Translations under genes and position numbers: made by a program | Assembly (NCBI GenBank): GCA_027005175.1 | Contig: JALTMC010000591.1 | Location: 1-6,967, forward strand | Direction of reading: 5' to 3' | Length of the DNA: 6,967 bases | Source of the DNA: Myxococcales bacterium | Lineage (GTDB): Bacteria; Myxococcota_C; UBA6777 | Shown here: piece by piece, positions 5,801 through 6,967 of the stretch | Numbering within the stretch: the first letter of the stretch is position 1 | Layout of the letters: every line of letters begins with the position of its first letter | The notes under the pieces: model-generated | Told to the model about the DNA's origin: nothing | Seen by the model: only the letters and a program-made list of their open reading frames with translations | Database searches by the model: none

Positions 5801-6292
5801 CTACGATTTGCTGTTGCTCTCTGTGGTTGTGTGGCCGAGAGGTTGGTCCTGAGGTGGGAGCGTGTTGGGAAACTTCTCTATACTCACGGGTTTGTCGTTT
5901 GTGTGCAGGTAGGACAGATCCTCTTTGAGAGAGACCTCTTCACGAGGGCTTGCTCCGAAGTCTTGGGTTGTCTGACGAGGCATGTCTGACGATGTTTCTG
6001 CGGCAGGGTAAATGTTGCTGCGAAGCAATGATTTCCCACTGAACTGTTGAAAGCCTTTCTTGGAGTAGTTGAAGCTGCTTCCCATTTCAGCCTGGAGCAG
6101 AGTCTCTCTGGACAAGTACTCTTGTATCGTGTCATCTTCCTCGTCGCTTTTCATCTCTGCACGCATCGTTTTTATCAAACTCGACAGAATCTCCACCCGC
6201 GAGTTGAGAATCCTCAGCGCGTGATACAGACGGTTTACGACGACCAGAACGATCAGAAAAGAAAGGACTAAAATGAGTTGAAACAGAGGCAT
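5801..6292 (-). CDS. Small membrane-anchored coiled-coil protein of unknown function
   Basis: I do not recognise this 163-residue protein. The start is the ATG complementary to 6290-6292, because AAGGAGGT lies 5 bases before it; longer in-frame starts lack such a site. Residues 3-20 (LFQLILVLSFLIVLVVVN) form one N-terminal membrane segment or uncleaved anchor. A heptad pattern with hydrophobic positions L22, L26, L29, V33, L36, I40, M43 and M47 follows, so a short coiled coil or oligomerising helix directly after the membrane is likely. An acidic patch SDEEDD (49-54) follows. The rest, about 60-163, is polar, rich in Ser, Thr, Gln and Pro, and probably disordered. No catalytic motif is visible. 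It converges with yraN and diverges from the second moxR. The strong ribosome binding site is the main evidence that it is a real gene. Confidence 0.7.
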   Translation of the reverse strand: MPLFQLILVLSFLIVLVVVNRLYHALRILNSRVEILSSLIKTMRAEMKSDEEDDTIQEYLSRETLLQAEMGSSFNYSKKGFQQFSGKSLLRSNIYPAAETSSDMPRQTTQDFGASPREEVSLKEDLSYLHTNDKPVSIEKFPNTLPPQDQPLGHTTTESNSKS

Positions 6293-6297
6293 AACAG

Positions 6298-6305
6298 ACC
6301 TCCTT
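6298..6305 (-). promoter_or_regulatory. Strong ribosome binding site of the - strand gene
   Basis: The complement reads AAGGAGGT, a full anti-16S match, 5 bases before the ATG at 6292. It fixes the start of this gene. Confidence 0.8.
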
Positions 6306-6374
6306 CTTGGAAATATGTGGGGTAAGTAGATTGAGCGTAACCTGAAAGACTCATAGAAAGCAAGTCTAGAACTC

Positions 6375-6403
6375 TTGACCCGCTCTTGCCATGGAACTAC
6401 CTT
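6375..6403 (+). promoter_or_regulatory. Weak candidate promoter upstream of second moxR
   Basis: TTGACC (6375-6380) and TACCTT (6398-6403) are 17 bases apart. The -35 matches at five of six positions but the -10 at only three, and it would leave a leader of about 200 nt. Confidence 0.2.
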
Positions 6404-6604
6404 GGCTGCATGTTGTCGGGTCTTGTTGCATGACACTGCCGTATCTTTCGGTTTGTGTCATTGTGTTAGATCAAAAGCTCATTTCATCTAAACGACAGCT
6501 TGTGACATTTCTTGTGTTGCTGGTTGCAATAAGCGATGCTGTTGTCAAAACGAAGCCCTATTTTTTGAAACGGACGAACAAACCCAGATGGGATATGCCT
6601 CGGT

Positions 6605-6610
6605 GAGGAG
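6605..6610 (+). promoter_or_regulatory. Ribosome binding site of second moxR
   Basis: GAGGAG lies 8 bases before ATG 6619 and supports that start. Confidence 0.75.
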
Positions 6611-6618
6611 TTTAATCG

Positions 6619-6967
6619 ATGGTGACAAGAGCACATCAAGTGGAAGAGATGGCTGCCGCCTTCCACGAGGACCTATCACGATTGTCGGCAGAAATTGGAA
6701 AAGTGATTGTGGGTCAGGACCTCTTGATACGCGCTGTACTTATTGGTCTGATGGCCAAGGGACACATCTTATTGGAGGGCACTCCAGGTCTTGGAAAGAC
6801 ATTGTTGGTCAAAACCATTGCAGAGTGTGTCGATCTTCAATTTGGTCGAATTCAGTTTACACCTGACCTGATGCCTGCGGATATCTTGGGCACGAATATT
6901 ATCGAAGAGAGCCAGGGCCACAAAGAGTATAGTCTTCTCAAAGGTCCTATTTTTACAAACGTATTGA
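6619..6967 (+). CDS. MoxR-family AAA+ ATPase, N-terminal part, runs off the right edge
   Basis: The frame from ATG 6619 is open to the end of the window (116 full codons) with no stop. It shows the MoxR N-terminal half: IGKVIVGQDLLIRAVLIGL (26-44), KGHILLEG (47-54), Walker A GTPGLGKT (54-61), and the signature RIQFTPDLMPADILGTN (77-93). It ends at KGPIFTNVL, just before the expected Walker B. Sensor 1, sensor 2 and the lid lie beyond the edge. It is clearly a paralogue of the gene at 260-1279: the RIQFTPDL-PAD block and the VIVGQ region are nearly the same, but the Walker A differs (GTPGLGKT against GMPGLAKT) and the segment after GTNI is different. The strong ribosome binding site and large upstream gap suggest it starts its own transcript. 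Whether DUF58/vWA genes follow cannot be seen. Confidence 0.95.
   Translation, partial: MVTRAHQVEEMAAAFHEDLSRLSAEIGKVIVGQDLLIRAVLIGLMAKGHILLEGTPGLGKTLLVKTIAECVDLQFGRIQFTPDLMPADILGTNIIEESQGHKEYSLLKGPIFTNVL

Larger units (their letters stand above)
6293..6618. other. Divergent intergenic region between the coiled-coil gene and the second moxR
   Basis: This 326-base gap must hold control signals for both divergent genes. I can see the ribosome binding sites at both ends, a weak + strand promoter candidate (6375-6403), and an inverted repeat ATGACAC (6430-6436)/GTGTCAT (6455-6461) with an 18-base spacer. A 71-codon frame at 6391-6606 has no ribosome binding site and I do not call it. Nothing else is recognisable. 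Confidence 0.55.

Noticed and set aside
6293-6436. N-terminal extension of the - strand coiled-coil protein
   Set aside because: AAGGAGGT sits directly before ATG 6292; the extension has no such site and would bury the membrane anchor internally.
6391-6606. 71-codon + strand frame with a hydrophobic stretch before the second moxR
   Set aside because: No ribosome binding site before ATG 6391 or the internal ATG 6430. Its stop overlapping the moxR binding site is suggestive, but not enough to call a gene.

Overview
The window reads as ordinary bacterial chromosome: dense genes, mostly on the + strand, AGGAG-type ribosome binding sites, and all three stop codons in use. The gene order rplS-rnhB-yraN, the MoxR ATPases, the HtpX-type protease and the PP2C phosphatase suggest a Gram-negative bacterium. 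Deltaproteobacteria/Myxococcota or a relative would fit, but the taxon is a low-confidence guess from gene order alone. I see no phage, insertion sequence, CRISPR array, tRNA or rRNA.

Left block (1-1279): the last third of an HtpX-type membrane metalloprotease runs in from the left edge and overlaps by one base the start of a complete MoxR AAA+ ATPase. The htpX reading frame is interrupted by a TAA exactly where the family has its zinc-binding glutamate, so it is a pseudogene or carries a sequence error. Second block (1284-3854): a protein with a tandem TerB-like C-terminal region, then a PP2C phosphatase 32 bases downstream. The phosphatase has one membrane segment and an unusual tail: ten consecutive Asp, then an Arg/Pro-rich stretch built on six 24-bp repeats. 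Proteolysis, AAA+ remodelling, TerB and PP2C functions sit side by side, which suggests, without proving, an envelope or stress-signalling neighbourhood.

Third block (3855-5721): housekeeping genes rplS (ribosomal protein L19), rnhB (RNase HII) and yraN (predicted nuclease-fold protein). rplS is not preceded by trmD/rimM. It has its own promoter-like site, a near-perfect 18-base palindrome just downstream of it, and a leader of about 200 nt. Right block (5801-6967): a small membrane-anchored coiled-coil protein of unknown function on the - strand converges on yraN. Divergent from it, across a 326-base gap, a second MoxR ATPase starts and runs off the right edge.

The points most worth checking are the nonsense codon at the HtpX zinc ligand, the charge-segregated repeat tail of the membrane PP2C, the rplS leader with its palindrome, and the TerB-PP2C pair beside a MoxR gene that lacks its usual DUF58/vWA partners. 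Nothing here proves a new defence or mobile system.
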